DNA of 64,000 nucleotides, from contig JAAXNY010000002.1 in assembly GCA_013420905.1 (NCBI GenBank), positions 310,001-374,000 on the forward strand. The letters run 5' to 3'. Source of the stretch: Collybia mongolica (Eukaryota > Basidiomycota > Agaricomycetes > Agaricales > Clitocybaceae). The position numbers and the translations under genes were made by a program. Under the pieces are notes generated by a model. The model had not been told where the DNA came from. It ran no database searches and was given only the letters and a program-made list of their open reading frames with translations. This document shows, piece after piece, positions 10,045 through 22,010 of the stretch (the first letter of the stretch is position 1; each line of letters opens with the position of its first letter).

Positions 10045-10778
10045 TTAAACAGCATGAATGACTTCACCAACACTGTTCTTCAAGCAGCCAGCTTTAACAA
10101 GAAGTTGGGTCAAGTTTTGAGCCTGTTCAGTATATATGTACACCTTTGTGCAGTAGGCTGAAAGTTGATTTCTCCATTTCTTGTTTGATCCAACTTGTTT
10201 TCTGAGTTTCTGAAGTTTTGAATGACATTTCTTGAATCCTTGTTGCACCATAGTGTTTTTGTCCTGATATTGTTGTTGTTCAGATGCTGAATATTCCAAT
10301 AATTCCAATAAAGAAGACAGTTCCCACTGCAACTTGATATTTTCTTTCTCAAGTTTCATAAGCAACTCTACAGTAGAGAGTGCATTTGATATGAGAACTA
10401 CCTTTTTCTGTGTGCTCTAGGCAGTTGATTGATACTGTGTATTCAACTGCTGCTGAAGTGAGGCTTTCTTAACCTCAGTACACTTTTCTGTTTATCTCTC
10501 AGCACATAGAGCTTTATACCACTTATCAGCCTTATTTTCAGCACCAAGGAGCTTCTGAAAGGTCTCAGCCAGTTTCCTATTGGCTGTTGCAAGAGCATTA
10601 GTGAGATGCCTCAGTTTCTCTATTCTCCAGCCAGCTCTGTCTCTAGCTTTGCATTATACTGTTCAGCCTGTTGGAGGGCTTCCACTACCAGGTGATGCTT
10701 GTGATACTCATGAGCCTTTAATCTTGCATGAGCAGCCCTCTCTAGCATTGCCTGAGCTTGCTTCTTGGCTTTTGGCAT
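10045..10778 (-). pseudogene. Degenerate coiled-coil protein gene, antisense downstream of the hAT remnant
   Basis: From an ATG at 10778 the minus strand reads MPKAKKQAQAMLERAAHARL and continues through AEQYNAKLETELAGE to a stop; after broken frames, 10365-10045 stays open for 106 codons (LEKENIKLQWELSSLLELLE ... QDKNTMVQQGFKKCHSKLQK). Both ends are strongly Glu/Gln/Lys/Leu-rich, as in long coiled coils. I do not recognise the family. Its position right after the hAT 3' end, on the opposite strand, suggests it was a second gene carried by the same transposon or an older host gene. It is clearly broken. Confidence 0.4.
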
Positions 10779-10989
10779 ATTCTAATCAATGTGTAACTAT
10801 AGCTAATGATGATGTCACTTTCACTAGATGCTATAGCCTATATGACTCATACTTACCTGAGGATAGGCTCACCAGGAAGGTAGGGCAAGCAGAGTAGAAG
10901 GTGGGGGTTTAAGAGTGGATGAGTTTGTACCATGAGGCATTGAGGCTGCAATCACACTCTGTGACACCATGTGACCCAGTGAAACCAGA

Positions 10990-11290
10990 GGTAAAACTTG
11001 TATCCTAATCTCCTCCTTCAATTCTCATCCAATTGCTTTGGTCCAAGGAACAAAATAGCACCACTTTTTGAGCTCTACAAACCCATTAAAAGATATGTTA
11101 AAGATTCTTCCTCCTTCACCCAGAATGTCCTATTTTACCACTAAAAATAGGCTTCCTTAAAGGAAGGGGATAAAAAATTAAAAATCCCTTCTAATGAGCT
11201 TGTAGAGCTCAAAAAATAGTGCTATTTTTCCCCTTGGACCAAAGCAATTGGATGAGAATTGAAGGAGGAGATTGAGATATGAGTTTTGCC
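10990..11290. repeat. Foldback (MITE-like) element with long terminal inverted repeats
   Basis: The left arm starting GGTAAAACTTGTATCC is repeated in inverted form at the right end (...GGAGATTGAGATATGAGTTTTGCC). Arms stay alignable for about 95 bases with few mismatches and surround a centre of about 100 bp. There is no coding capacity. Unambiguous target duplications were not seen at the outer edges. Confidence 0.7.
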
Positions 11291-11694
11291 CTATATGAAT
11301 GGCACCATTTGGCAGGCAAGTGGTTGGTTCTCATACTTTTACACTCCTCCAGGGAAAATCTATCACATCAGGATGTTAAGAGAGTACTATAAGCTATATT
11401 TACACTGAGATTTCTATCATCTGGAAGTGGTGCCACTCACAAGCGCAATGTATCAAGGTTTGGCGTCACAGCGTGATTATCTCGCGTCTGTGACGCGCGT
11501 CACACTTACCGGGAATTGCCCACCCCCACTTGTATTATGAACGCGGAGTAGGTAATCATTGCCCCTCCCCAGTGCTATGCTTGTAAAGTTACAAATACGT
11601 CGACTTTCACCTTTTGATTAGGTCAGCTTTGGGGGACTATTCAACCAAGTAATAGACACAGCCTCAGCGCAGGCCACTCCCCTTCCGAACTATC
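11291..11694. other. Intergenic stretch, no gene seen
   Basis: Contains a short CpG-rich palindromic patch (GTGACGCGCGTCAC near 11501) and the probable promoter of the gene starting at 11695. No coding potential recognised. Confidence 0.4.
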
Positions 11695-13814
11695 ATGGCG
11701 TCTCCTCTCACAATCTCAGCCCCAGATCATGCAATCAAGTCCGTAACTGTGTTCAAATCCTCCAAAGCAGAGGTTGTTCGAACATTCACACTGAATCTCA
11801 ATGTTCGTGACGTTCGGTCGTTCTTTGACAAACATACATACTGATATATATCACCACTCAACAGGCTGGGCAGACAAAAGTCGTGATCAAAGATCTTCCG
11901 AGCACCATCAACACAAACACTGTTCGTGTATCTGGTTTGGGTGATGCTCGTCTATTCGATGTCGTATGTACCATCGGCAGCGACAAAGATGCGTCGTATG
12001 CACCCGATAGTTTGTTAGAAATAATTCGCCGCTTGGTTATAAAAAAGCAAGCTCTTGAGAGTGAGAAGCGCATTAGACAACATGAGGCTGATCTACTTGC
12101 GAACTACGCTAAAAGCTTGACTGGCGAGAATGCCGGGCCGCAGCAGATGTCACTGTTCTTGGAATATTTCATTGAACAAGGCCGCAAGAACCTCGACGCT
12201 GTAATTATTATCTCCACTTTATTCTCAGTCAGGGATTATATTCATACACCATCCTTTAGGTTAGTGAAATAAGCGAGAAGATCATTGAAGTCGAGCGACA
12301 GATTGAGCGAGAATCCAGAAAAAAAGTACTTAAGAAGGGAGATGCCCATGGGGAAGTCACCGTCGTCCTTGGTACAGACGAGATTGCCACCATTGACCTC
12401 AAGCTCACATACAGTAAGTAATTTGTCTTTACACGATTCGGGTCTCATCGGATAAATTCAGTCGTAAGTAATGTACAATGGAAGCCTACCTACGAGCTTC
12501 ACGCTACGACCGAAAACGGGAAACCCTCACCAACCGTCTCCCTCCACTACCGTGCGCGTGTCACGCAAAGTACAGGGGAGGACTGGAGCGACACCCCCTT
12601 GACACTAAGTACAGTTACTGCCGATACGATGGTCAGGCGAATCCCAGAGCTTGCTCCCGTTAAGATTAGGCCGCAATCTAGCAATCCCCGTAAAGCTGGG
12701 AGCCGTACTCCGGTCCGTATTTTGCCAGCCAGAGGTGGGGTTTTCGGGGCCGCACACCCCACGCCGCAATTTCAGCACAGCTTTGCGGCTCAACCCCAGC
12801 AACAAGCGTCGGATTTCGGGGGGGGTGGGGTCGTGCTCGATGCTGTGCCAAATACTCAAGCACCATTCGCACCATTCGGCTTTTCCGCTCAGTCGCAGTC
12901 CCAAGGCACTTTAGATGATGATCAAGATTTTGAAGACATCGCGGCGCCGGTGCCTATCACGGAGCCTATGACGGTCGTCACCGAAACGCCCATTGCGACC
13001 TCATATTCGGTCCATGGCAAATCGACCATTCCGTCGGACGGCATCGAGCACCAGGTTTCGGTGGCCGTCCTGCCTTTCGAAGCTAAAGTCTCCTACGTCG
13101 CTATCCCACGCATCGAGCCTCATGTGTATCTGCAGGTATGTATTTAATTCTTCATGGTATGTTTACAACAGCTAACTCCGTGTAGTGCCAAGTCAAAAAT
13201 ACCAGTGAGTACAGGCTCCTTCCGGGTCCTGTCAGTGTCATTTTGGATGACAGTCATGCTTCCAATACATTCATTGGCGTATGTCCACATGCCCATGACA
13301 CTCGCATTTAAACTAACATAATGCACTTTCTCAGGATGTCAATATTGGGGACACCTTCGACTGCACTCTCGGGAACGACACTGTAACGAAGATCACCTAC
13401 TCGCGCACATCCCGTTCAGCAAAAGTAGATGGCGGGTCCTTCTCCGAGGACAAGAAGACAGTCACGTACGACACACAAATCACCATCCACAACAAGCACG
13501 CGTTCACTATTCCCGATCTCGTCGTGTGCGACATCATACCGACGTGCGACGACAAGCGCGTCAAGGTCATCCTACGGAAGCCGGCGGATCTGGCAGATGC
13601 GGGAGCGGGAGACGTGGTGAAGGATAGCGAGCGGGATGGGCTGCAGACCATGTGGTCGAAACAGGTTGATGGGAAGGGCGGGAAGAAGGAGGGCAAATTC
13701 GAGTGGAGGTGGAGTGTCGCTGCTGGCGCGAAAGTCACGCTTGAGTCTCAGTGGGAGATCAAGGCTCCTGCTGATGTTATCTGGGCGGAAACAATCGGGC
13801 GAGGCTCTGAATAA
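11695..13814 (+). CDS. MuiA-family protein (DUF4140/DUF4139), six exons, 614 aa
   Basis: Exons 11695-11802, 11865-12200, 12260-12413, 12462-13135, 13186-13278 and 13335-13814 all join in frame at GT-AG borders. The N-terminal DUF4140-type strand/coil region includes SVTVFKSSKAEVVRTF and GQTKVVIKDLPSTINTNTVR, followed by a coiled coil. The DUF4139 beta-rich half starts at VSNVQWKPTYELHA and ends with EIKAPADVIWAETIGRGSE. The middle has a Pro/Gln/Gly-rich insertion. The family is named after bacterial mucoidy inhibitor A and is widespread in fungi; its biochemical role is not established and no enzymatic motif is visible. Length and order fit an intact fungal member. Confidence 0.88.
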
Positions 13815-13909
13815 CTTGTATATATCCCTGGATCTGGTCGTTTATATACATACCACGTAGCTTGGTTTCTTGTTGTACAGTAATGCAATATATATACTTG
13901 CTTCATCTT

Positions 13910-16521
13910 TCATACCACGCCGTCGCTTCTGATCGCACACTGGCCGAAGTTGCGCTTTGGGAAACCGTCGGGGTTTGGTAAGATATCCTGGAAATTGAGA
14001 ACGGATTAGTATAGGTATATGTTGATATTGGTAATTTCTCTAACGTGATCGAATATACCAGTTGGTATTGCGAGGGTGACGCAAGCATTTGGAGAGTCCT
14101 ATAACGCAATTTGATACCGGGAATGGGAAAAGTGTGTATATTTGAAACGTACAACTATGGCCCCTATATGACTTTCTACAGGCGCTGCAGACAGCAGGAG
14201 ATCTGGAATTGTTCTTTAGAAACCTTCCAAGAACAACGGAAGTCTCAACATACATGCTTGTTCTCGTGCTTTCATTCCAGTTCTTAAGTTAAATGTTCTC
14301 AGAAGGTACCGAAGGGGTATGCTCACTGTATCCAATCTACGAAAGATAAGTAAATCTCGGCCCCGAATTCAGGAAATTTTGTATACCTTCATTAAGTATG
14401 CGATAGCGTTCAACGCAGCCTGTTTGTATGCCACAGATCTACATCGGACCTGAGAACCAGGTAGGTGTAGAAGAAAACAGAGGGAGCTTACGCATCCATG
14501 TTGTATTGCTTCCCGTCTCCGTCTACGAATCGCGTGAGCAAGAGCGTGGGCGGCGGACGCGGTTAAATTGATACTCACGAATGTCCACGCCGATTCCTTC
14601 AAACACAAGCTAGCAGCGTTGTGAGCACGAGCAATATGGTGTCATTATTCTGGTGAGTGCACCTTTGATGAGTAGACGGGATCAATCGGGGATGGCTACA
14701 GAAGTGTATTTAGTTTGATCATAGGGTAACCGTAACCTCACTCATACCAAGAAGATGGGCTGCTTTAAAGCGAATTTCTCCACACCACCCTTGATGATAC
14801 TAGTGCTGAACGTGATAATGCCAGCCTGTTGAAAGAGGCTTTTGTAAGGTTTTCTGCGCGACTTGGTACGGGTAAATGCTTAACCATTTCGATGGCGCCG
14901 CAGAATGACATCTGTGCCCTGCGCTTAGTGCTTGTGACTTAATTAGGCCGTTAAGCTCACCTCTCCCTGAGAAAGGTATTCAATATCAAGGCAAATTCGA
15001 AACGAAGACGACTTACATCTCCTTGGGAGAAATGCAGATCACCGACAGATAAGTTAGCGCCCTTGACGAAAACCGGGAAATAACAGCGAGAGCCCCTGGA
15101 AATATAAGAATGCAAGACCAAAACATAATCTAGAGGGAACTTACTTGGAGAGGTTCTTGATCTATACAGGGAATACAACGTCAGTCCCAATACATTATGC
15201 CAACGGAAAGACACACGTCGCAGTTTCCACCATGTTCCCTTCCGGGAATCGTCCGCGCACCCTCTCTAGCAATCTTTTCCCTCACCTTGGGATCGAGGTC
15301 TTGTCCAACATAGGCTCCCGTTGGGTTGGGACCATATGCAACGGGGGGGATCGAGGTGGCGTGTAATGATATCAAATCACCTTCACGCTTGTTCCATGTT
15401 GCCAATAGTTCAGCGGACGGCGCCGTGCCGATCAGGCCTGGGTGTGTGACGCCGGCAAAGCGGACTCCAGGGATGTGTCGAGACGATGCGTAAACGCCTG
15501 TAGTGATGTTCAGAAAGATTGAGCCAGGGATGAAGTATGCATTACAGACCATTTAGATCCCAGATAGCCTTGGCGGCTTTGCTGTTGAATTCGCGCGCTG
15601 AAGATAAGATATAAGGGAGGCCATCCGAGCCTCAGGGTTTATACACGCACCGAACAAACCTCCACCGTTTTCGAGTTCGAAAATGCCCTATGAATCATGG
15701 AGTATGAGAACGCTGAATTCAACCAGATGGGCATACGGTATATCCCCAAGGCATCTTATCAAACGCATTGACTACCAGGAACATGAATTTGATTGGGATC
15801 GTGATTGCAAGAGTCTGAGCGGGACTTACTATCCAAGATGTCGACCACGAGACAATCCCCAGGTTCAGCACCTTCAACTGCGATAGGACCAGATAAGTTG
15901 TGAACTTTGGTCAGGTCGACATTCTTGATATCATCGCTAGCTGATGGATAAGGTTAGAGTTACCATTGGTGGAGCCGAGGAGAGACATACTGTCATTATT
16001 GCCAATTTGTGCCCCAGTCCAGTCTTAAATAAGTATCTCAGATGATATTTGGTGCACCAGATGGAACACGAGTTTCATACCAACACACTGTATCTTGAAG
16101 GTCTGATACAGTAAATGAAGTATCAGCCCACGTCATTTGTGAACCAAAAAAAGCGGGAATAACCTCGCCGGGTTTCACGGTCGCAAAAGCTGGGATGTCC
16201 GGGCTAGAGTACACGCTTGACACCTGTGGGGGCAGCAAAATAAAATCGAGTACTTACTGCCAACGGTTGTGAATGCCCTATAAGAGTAGAGGTAATTTAG
16301 TTGGCCATAGTGTTTAAAATAGTTAAAAGCACTAACCTTCTGTTTATCAGCCGGACTTCATCGTATACCTTTGTAAGTACTCGTTTCTAGCGAGAAAGGA
16401 CCATAAATCTCACATGAACGGGTCAACCTATAGCGAAGTAAGACGTCTATCCCAGAACATGTTTGGAAAGACTCACTTCAATCAGTGTTGGATGCGCTAC
16501 AGAATTTGCCTTAGTAGCCAT
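13910..16521 (-). CDS. Formamidase (acetamidase/formamidase family), about 24 exons
   Basis: Hydrolyses formamide to formate and ammonia; cytosolic, nitrogen catabolism. Reading leftwards from ATG 16521 (MATKANSVAHPTLIE), tiny exons give IHNRWHPDIPAFATVKPGE, FKIQCVDWTGAQIGNND, KNVDLTKVHNLSGPIAVEGA, MPWGYTGIFELENGGGLF, RHIPGVRFAGVTHPGLIGTA, LLATWNKREG, REHGGNCDIKNLSKGSRCYF, FVKGANLSVGDLHFSQGDGE, MSFCGAIEM, VAYKQAALNAIAYLMK, LLLSAAPVESHIGAIVDSPN, ACVTLAIPTGIFDH and a C-terminus DGVV before TGA at 13912-13910. These are FmdA/AmdA family signatures from end to end, so the gene looks intact at about 400 residues. The stretch around 14600-14740 is the least certain part of the model. Confidence 0.88.
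14961..14966 (-). other. 6-nt micro-exon of the formamidase gene
   Basis: GGAGAG on the minus strand is flanked by CTCAG acceptor and GTGAGC donor. It supplies Gly-Glu between FSQGD and MSFCGAIEM, exactly as formamidases require (GDGE-SFCGAIEM). Other very short exons in the same gene are 16414-16427 (14 nt) and 14254-14268 (15 nt). Confidence 0.75.
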
Positions 16522-16909
16522 GGTGAGATTTGGCGAGAAGTGGGTGAAGGGCCCCCTGTTGTCACCCTCTAAAGACTTTATACACGGTCAATTGAATGGT
16601 TCACGTGCAAGGAATCTTGTCCATGAGAAAGCCAATCCACTCAAGGGCTCGGGGTCATGGGATTGTCCCCGATAGGCTTGAACGCGTTCCATATTTATGA
16701 AATTCGCGGGCTCCGGCTTACCACAGTGGGAGTTGATGTGTGAAACGAACGGAAGCTAATTGGTCTAAAAGGGACGACGATGGAGATTCTTGATAGAGGG
16801 TACAATGAGGGAAGAGAAGGAAGTCAAAGGCGTAGCATACATAGAAATAAGATCAAGGAACCCACTGCCGCCCTTCCTCTCCGGTATTCATGAAGCAAAA
16901 ACGCCAAAC

Positions 16910-18995
16910 TCACTCCCTTCTCCTGACAATATACCGGTCCCAGCTAGGGTACGTCACTGTCTCTGACTTAATAATGTCCTCCATCTCCTTCAACTTGTTC
17001 CTCCCCTTTCCACCAACATTTCCTGTCCCTGTACCATTGGGCGCTGCCTTGGTGGGATTGCCTTTCCCTTTGCCCTTGTCTTTCTCGCCGTTCCTACTCC
17101 AATGCTGCGGGTATCCGCACGCTTCCTTGACGTGTCGCCCGAACTCCTCTAGCGCCATTTCAGCCGCCGATGCCGGTATCAGCACAACTTTCAGTTTCCG
17201 GTCATCAGCTTTTGTCCTTGCAAATGGTGGCTGTTTCGGCTGTTTCGGTCTCTCTTTTCCATTTGCTTCAGATGAGCCCGACACAGCCCCAGGTTGCTTC
17301 GAGGACGAAGAAGAGGATTCCGATTTGAAGGACAATGCTTCGGGTTTGGATTTCGGTTTGGGTTTGGGAAGCAGTCGGTCTGGAGGGAGGAGGGAGGCGA
17401 GTTCAGCCATAGCTTCCACATTTGTCGGCTGGACTTTCAACGCTGCGCGAAGATCTTTGGGTACTTCTATGAGTGCTACGAAACATAAAACACCTGACTT
17501 CCACGTACCTCGGATAGCCTCTTCGAGGCGATTAAGCATTTTCCGGGCCCGTGCACGCCGAAAATAGGCTTTACTGCTACGGTGTTGGCTGAGAGCTTTA
17601 GTGCATGCCTTTTCGGCCTCAATCCAACTGAGTAGCATTAGATGATTGGAATGGGATGAGGAGATGTGCGTACTTGTTGAGCTTGAGATGGGCAGCAGCA
17701 AGGTTGAGTTGGTAGTGGGGTAGCTCAGGCTCCACAGTATGGGCGACTTCATAATGCTTGACTGCCATGTTGTAATCACCCTTTCGAAAAGCAATATTTC
17801 CCTGTGTGATGGATACAATTAACCGAATAAACGCGAATGGATAGGATACTGCTTACCAATTCCTTTTCTTTCTCGGCCTTGAAGTACCTCCACTCCATGA
17901 TCTCCCCCATAGTCATCTCTGATTCCAGTCCAGCATCAGGATCGTCTGGATCCAACCCCCCAAAGTCCAAATCAACCTCCCAAATGTCTTCCTCCTCTTC
18001 TGTCTCCCATCCATATACACCACTCCCCCGACCATCCCACTCTCGTTGTTTCCCGCTTCTGACCCCGCTCTCTTCTTCTTCTTCTCTCACTGTCCGTTCA
18101 CAGACTTCTCCAAGATGGTCCGTCGAGCATCCACAATCACACCATTTGGTAGTGAGTTTTTCACGCAGAACCATTCCATAACCGCGTACGTCAAACTCCC
18201 GTGCAACCTTCCACAGCGTCTGTGCAAGTCTCTCATACCCCAGGCGAACTTTGCCCCGCCAGTCTCCGTCCCATCCGCCTGGTGGCCGGTTATTTGGTAA
18301 ACCATATTTAAGTTCACACGCATCTTCGAGTGCTTCTTGTCCTTCTTGGAGAGAGCCTAAATGAGGAGGCTTGGAGAACGCCGGTGACGGCATAGCCTCA
18401 AGGGCGTCGAGATGTGCCTGTAAAGCCGGGAAGCACGGGAGTAAGCGCAGCGAGTGTAGTCCGCGCCGAGAACATATAGGGACGTTGTTAGACATCGCCT
18501 GACCAATATGTTCAGCTGGACGACATCCGAGGAGTATTTCATACTCACAAAATGTCTGAGTGCCGTATAAGACCACAAAACACTCTTGGTAGCAACGCGT
18601 TCACCGGCCTGACGCATATCCATGCACATGGCGGCACGGAAGAAATCCTTGATCTCTTCGGAGTCGTGGTTGTACACGAGCCAGCTCGGGCCACCGAGGG
18701 AGATACAGCGCATCACGAAAGTTGGTAAGTGAACAAGTGCGACGCTGTACAATCGGGTGGAGAACAGACGAGCGAGATCTTGTTCGTAACGAATCAAGAG
18801 GATGCGAGCGATAGCTCGTTCGAGTTTGGATACAGCTGTCATTGCTTTGGTTATACTGCGGTCGACGTGTGGGTTGGGTGATCGCGAGTGGTGATGATAT
18901 GTTACAACTTTAATATTAACATGGCCATTTGAGCCAGCTTTTTTGAGGAGACCTGTAGCAGATCTCTTCTTTACGTGAGAGTACTTCGCGGGCAT
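16910..18995 (-). CDS. Tetratricopeptide-repeat protein of unknown role
   Basis: Starts MPAKYSHVKKRSATGLLKKA at 18995. A helical N-terminal region (to about residue 145) is followed, after an intron near 18552-18424, by AHLDALEAMPSPAF and an acidic region (EEEEESG, EEEEDIWEVDLDFG). TPR units are clear: GNIAFRKGDYNMAVKHYEVA, LPHYQLNLAAAHLKLN, IEAEKACTKALSQHRSSKAY, FRRARARKMLNRLEEAIR and LRAALKVQPTNVEAMAELAS. A basic Ser/Pro/Lys-rich tail follows and ends DRYIVRRRE. Introns at about 17859-17801, 17674-17634 and 17508-17475 keep frame. TPRs bind other proteins, often chaperones; a conserved KWCDCGCSTDH segment hints at a metal-binding insert. No specific function is assignable. Confidence 0.8.
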
Positions 18996-20217
18996 AATTG
19001 ATGTCCAACTAGTGGCCCAAACGTCTATGAGTCAATACGGCAGCCACTGTGCGATCTACAAAGGTCTCACTCACAAGCATAGAATGTGATACTATCCCTC
19101 TCTTCGAAAATTGGGGGTATCCCGAATTATCTGGAAGACCTGGTGAGCTGTCAGGCCTTCAGGCCTCAGGTTCGACGAAGCTTCGACCTTAGCGGAGTCC
19201 CACGCAATAGCCCCTCAAAGACCGCGGAGGAATGACTTGGGGCAGTCCAAAGGAGCTTGGCGCTGGGACAAATTGACGAACAGGCGCCGAAAAGGCTGTG
19301 CTCGTTGTGGTGGTCAATGAGCAAGCACGGCAATACATGCGTGTGAGCCCTTGTCTCAACTAAAACCGGACCAAAACCTTTCACTCAAAGACTGCAAAGA
19401 GCATTCACACATTTAACGCGTTCACCAATATTAATATTCTAAAATGAAGTTCATTCTGTATGGTGACTATCAGGGAGCGTGAAATGGGTTAGACTCTCTC
19501 GCTACAAGAAACAGAATTCGTGAGACTTGTAATGCCAGCGTCGGGCGAGCATTCATATCTTCTCCCAACCCTTCTCTGTGATAGGTATGGATATTTATCA
19601 CACACCAGTGGCAAATATCACATGAACTGATATCTTCTCAACAAGGATGTTGCATCAGTTCATTACATGCGGCGATTTACACATGTCTGTCCGAAATTAA
19701 GCAGCAGCTCACTTCCTGCATCGCGAGAATGATCTGCATAGCGGCTAGCCTCTCCCTAAGGCCCGACGAGCCTCAGAGACACCTATATGCCATCATAATC
19801 ACTGCTTCGAATATGGATCCTCCAAAATCATCGAGAGCAGCAAACCTTGCAGGAATGTATATCAGAGAGAAATCCTAGAATCCTCTCCCCAACGATCTCC
19901 CCGGCCCGCACCCGTTTTTCCCCGGAACCCTGACGCAGCCCACATCTTCTGCTGATGGAATGATAACCTATCATGCGGTATTTACTCGCCAGGGACATCT
20001 TTGAGGTTTCCTTCCATCTATCATAGCTTGATCCATATCAAGAATTTATTAATAGAAAGGGTCATACTACCATATGCACAAGATCGGGACCTCAAAAATC
20101 AGGACCAGCGACTATTAAACAAAACTCGTCCTCGAGTCCTTGCTGATCCCCTTCCCTCCCCCGCACTTCCACCCTCCTCCTGGTTCTTTTCAGGGCACCC
20201 ATATTCTCTTTAGTAAT
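18996..20217. other. Intergenic region between divergent genes
   Basis: 1.2 kb between the starts of the TPR gene (-) and the secreted lectin-like gene (+). No conserved protein pattern was found on either strand; the short ORFs (for example 19166-19384) lack family resemblance and splice support. It presumably holds both promoters. Confidence 0.4.
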
Positions 20218-22010
20218 ATGTGTTATGCTATATATGGAGTGCTGGGCCTTACCCTTCTTACCACCTTCGTTTCAGCACAAACCCCTCCGTAAGCACCTTT
20301 ATTCCAGGCTAAAGCATAAAAAACCATTGACCGACAACACCCTTAGCTTCATAGGCGCCTTGCTCCTCGAGCCCGGTCTTAGCAATGGTTAGCCCAACAG
20401 AAACCATATGATCTTAGTATTGACACACCTATCAGCGAAATGCATGACCGCTGCGTCCAACAACGATGGAGCCTTCGTTACTATCCAAGGTTGCACGGGC
20501 GCCACGACACAAAAGTGGACGTTTTCTGGTGGATCCGTCAAAGTATTTGGAAACAAATGCCTAGACGTCACCGACGGTAAAACCACCGATGGAACGAAGC
20601 TTCAAATCTGGACCTGCTCCACCAATAACCCAAACCAAAAGTTTTCCTACACAGTACCCACCCTCCCTTACACACTCGCAATGCGCCTCTAACATTCCTA
20701 CGGCAGCGTGACAACCGCCTAGCGTGGACCAACACAGGGAAGTGTGTCGACCTGAGCGGAGGTAGGCTAGATGATGGGAACCGTGTAAGCACACTTGCGC
20801 CCCTTCATTCTCAACCCCCAACCCAAGTGTGTTCTCCAGATTCAAGTCTGGACCTGCAGGGACAACAACGCAAATCAAGTCTGGAACGCGGGATACAACG
20901 TCAATCAACTTCCTCAGACTTCTCAGGACGGCCAGTTTGGAACCAACGCTTGTGGCACCACTTCCAACCAGACTGCTAACTGCCAAACAGCTTGGATTAA
21001 GTCAGTCAGAAGTTCTTTCCTCCTTGCCCGTGTTTCTGAATGTCTATGACCCTAGCGCCGCAGACGACTTCTGTTTATGGGCGCCACGTCAGTTTGCCTT
21101 TATACCAGATTTTCCAGCTGCTGATGCCACTACCAGCCAACCCTAATAGCGTTATTGGCGACATCGAGCGCGAAGCGATCGCCTGGTGCACGAAGTCGGG
21201 ACGAGGGTCTCGTACCATCCCCGATGGAACTCTGAAGGGCGTACACTTCGTAAAGACCCATAACTATGTTCAAGTTACTGGCGTTGGTGACTTTACCAAA
21301 GTCAACATCCGTGCAGGGGACGAAGGTGGAGAGTTGGACAATCGTGGTGCCGATGGTACGTCGGTTGATCGAATGTGACATACCTCAACTCGTACTAACA
21401 AATTTGAATAGGCAAGGGTAACCCAGGTATGCACCAGTAATCGTGCACTAGTATGGTAGAACTCATCTTCCCTCTAGTCGGAGGTCTCGTATACGGAAAC
21501 ACATTCGGAGCAGGTCAGCAATATCATGAGTGGACTACCTTCATCTCTGACACGGAGTTCTGTTTCCGTGCCTGCATTGGGCCCGATGCCACAAAGAACT
21601 GTAACCACATCTACGACGTCATGGGATGCTATTGGGTCTGTTGTGTTTCATATTATTCCTCGTGGCTTTCTGATCAGTCCGGGGTAATCACAGAACATGC
21701 CTGCCAACTACGATGCCGGCGTCTTCGAGAACTGCGACGCCGACAATGAGTGAATATCTTCCACTTCATCCTATATCAACCGCTCACGATGTTATTTCTA
21801 TCCTTCAGCCTCCCCATGGGGGTTTACGGCACCAGCACCTGGCATCAAGGCGTCAGCCCGACCCCACCACCTCACCCTGCTGCCTCATCATCCAATTGCC
21901 AGGCCCTCCCAACCGTTACGGTTACACCTGCTCAGGTCAAACGCAATAGCGGCTTTGAGAAAGTCTTCCTACCCCGTTTTCCCGGAGCTACGCCTGCTCC
22001 ACTGGCTTAG
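20218..22010 (+). CDS. Secreted protein with ricin-B-type lectin domain and 'macrofage activating glycoprotein' type C-terminus
   Basis: ATG 20218 gives a signal peptide (MCYAIYGVLGLTLLTTFVSA, then QTPP) before an intron. Two beta-trefoil style repeats follow, with QxW motifs: TTQKWTF ... GNKCLDVTDGKTTDGTKLQI, WTCSTNNPNQKF, then GKCVDLSGGRLDDGN, QVWTCRDNNANQVWN. The C-terminal half (DFCLWAPP, EREAIAWCTKSGRGSRTIPD, GVHFVKTHNYVQVTGVGDFT, DTEFCFRACIGPDATKNC, HIYDVMGCYW, NMPANYDAGVFENC, MGVYGTSTWHQG) matches basidiomycete proteins annotated as macrofage activating glycoprotein. Several introns are needed. It is probably extracellular and carbohydrate-binding; the ligand is unknown. Stop TAG at 22008. 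Confidence 0.82.

Noticed and set aside
11457..11515. GTGACGCGCGTCAC and nearby GTCACAGCGTGA as transposon termini or operator
   Set aside because: The palindrome is short and isolated, with no partner end or duplication; chance in a CpG-rich patch cannot be excluded.
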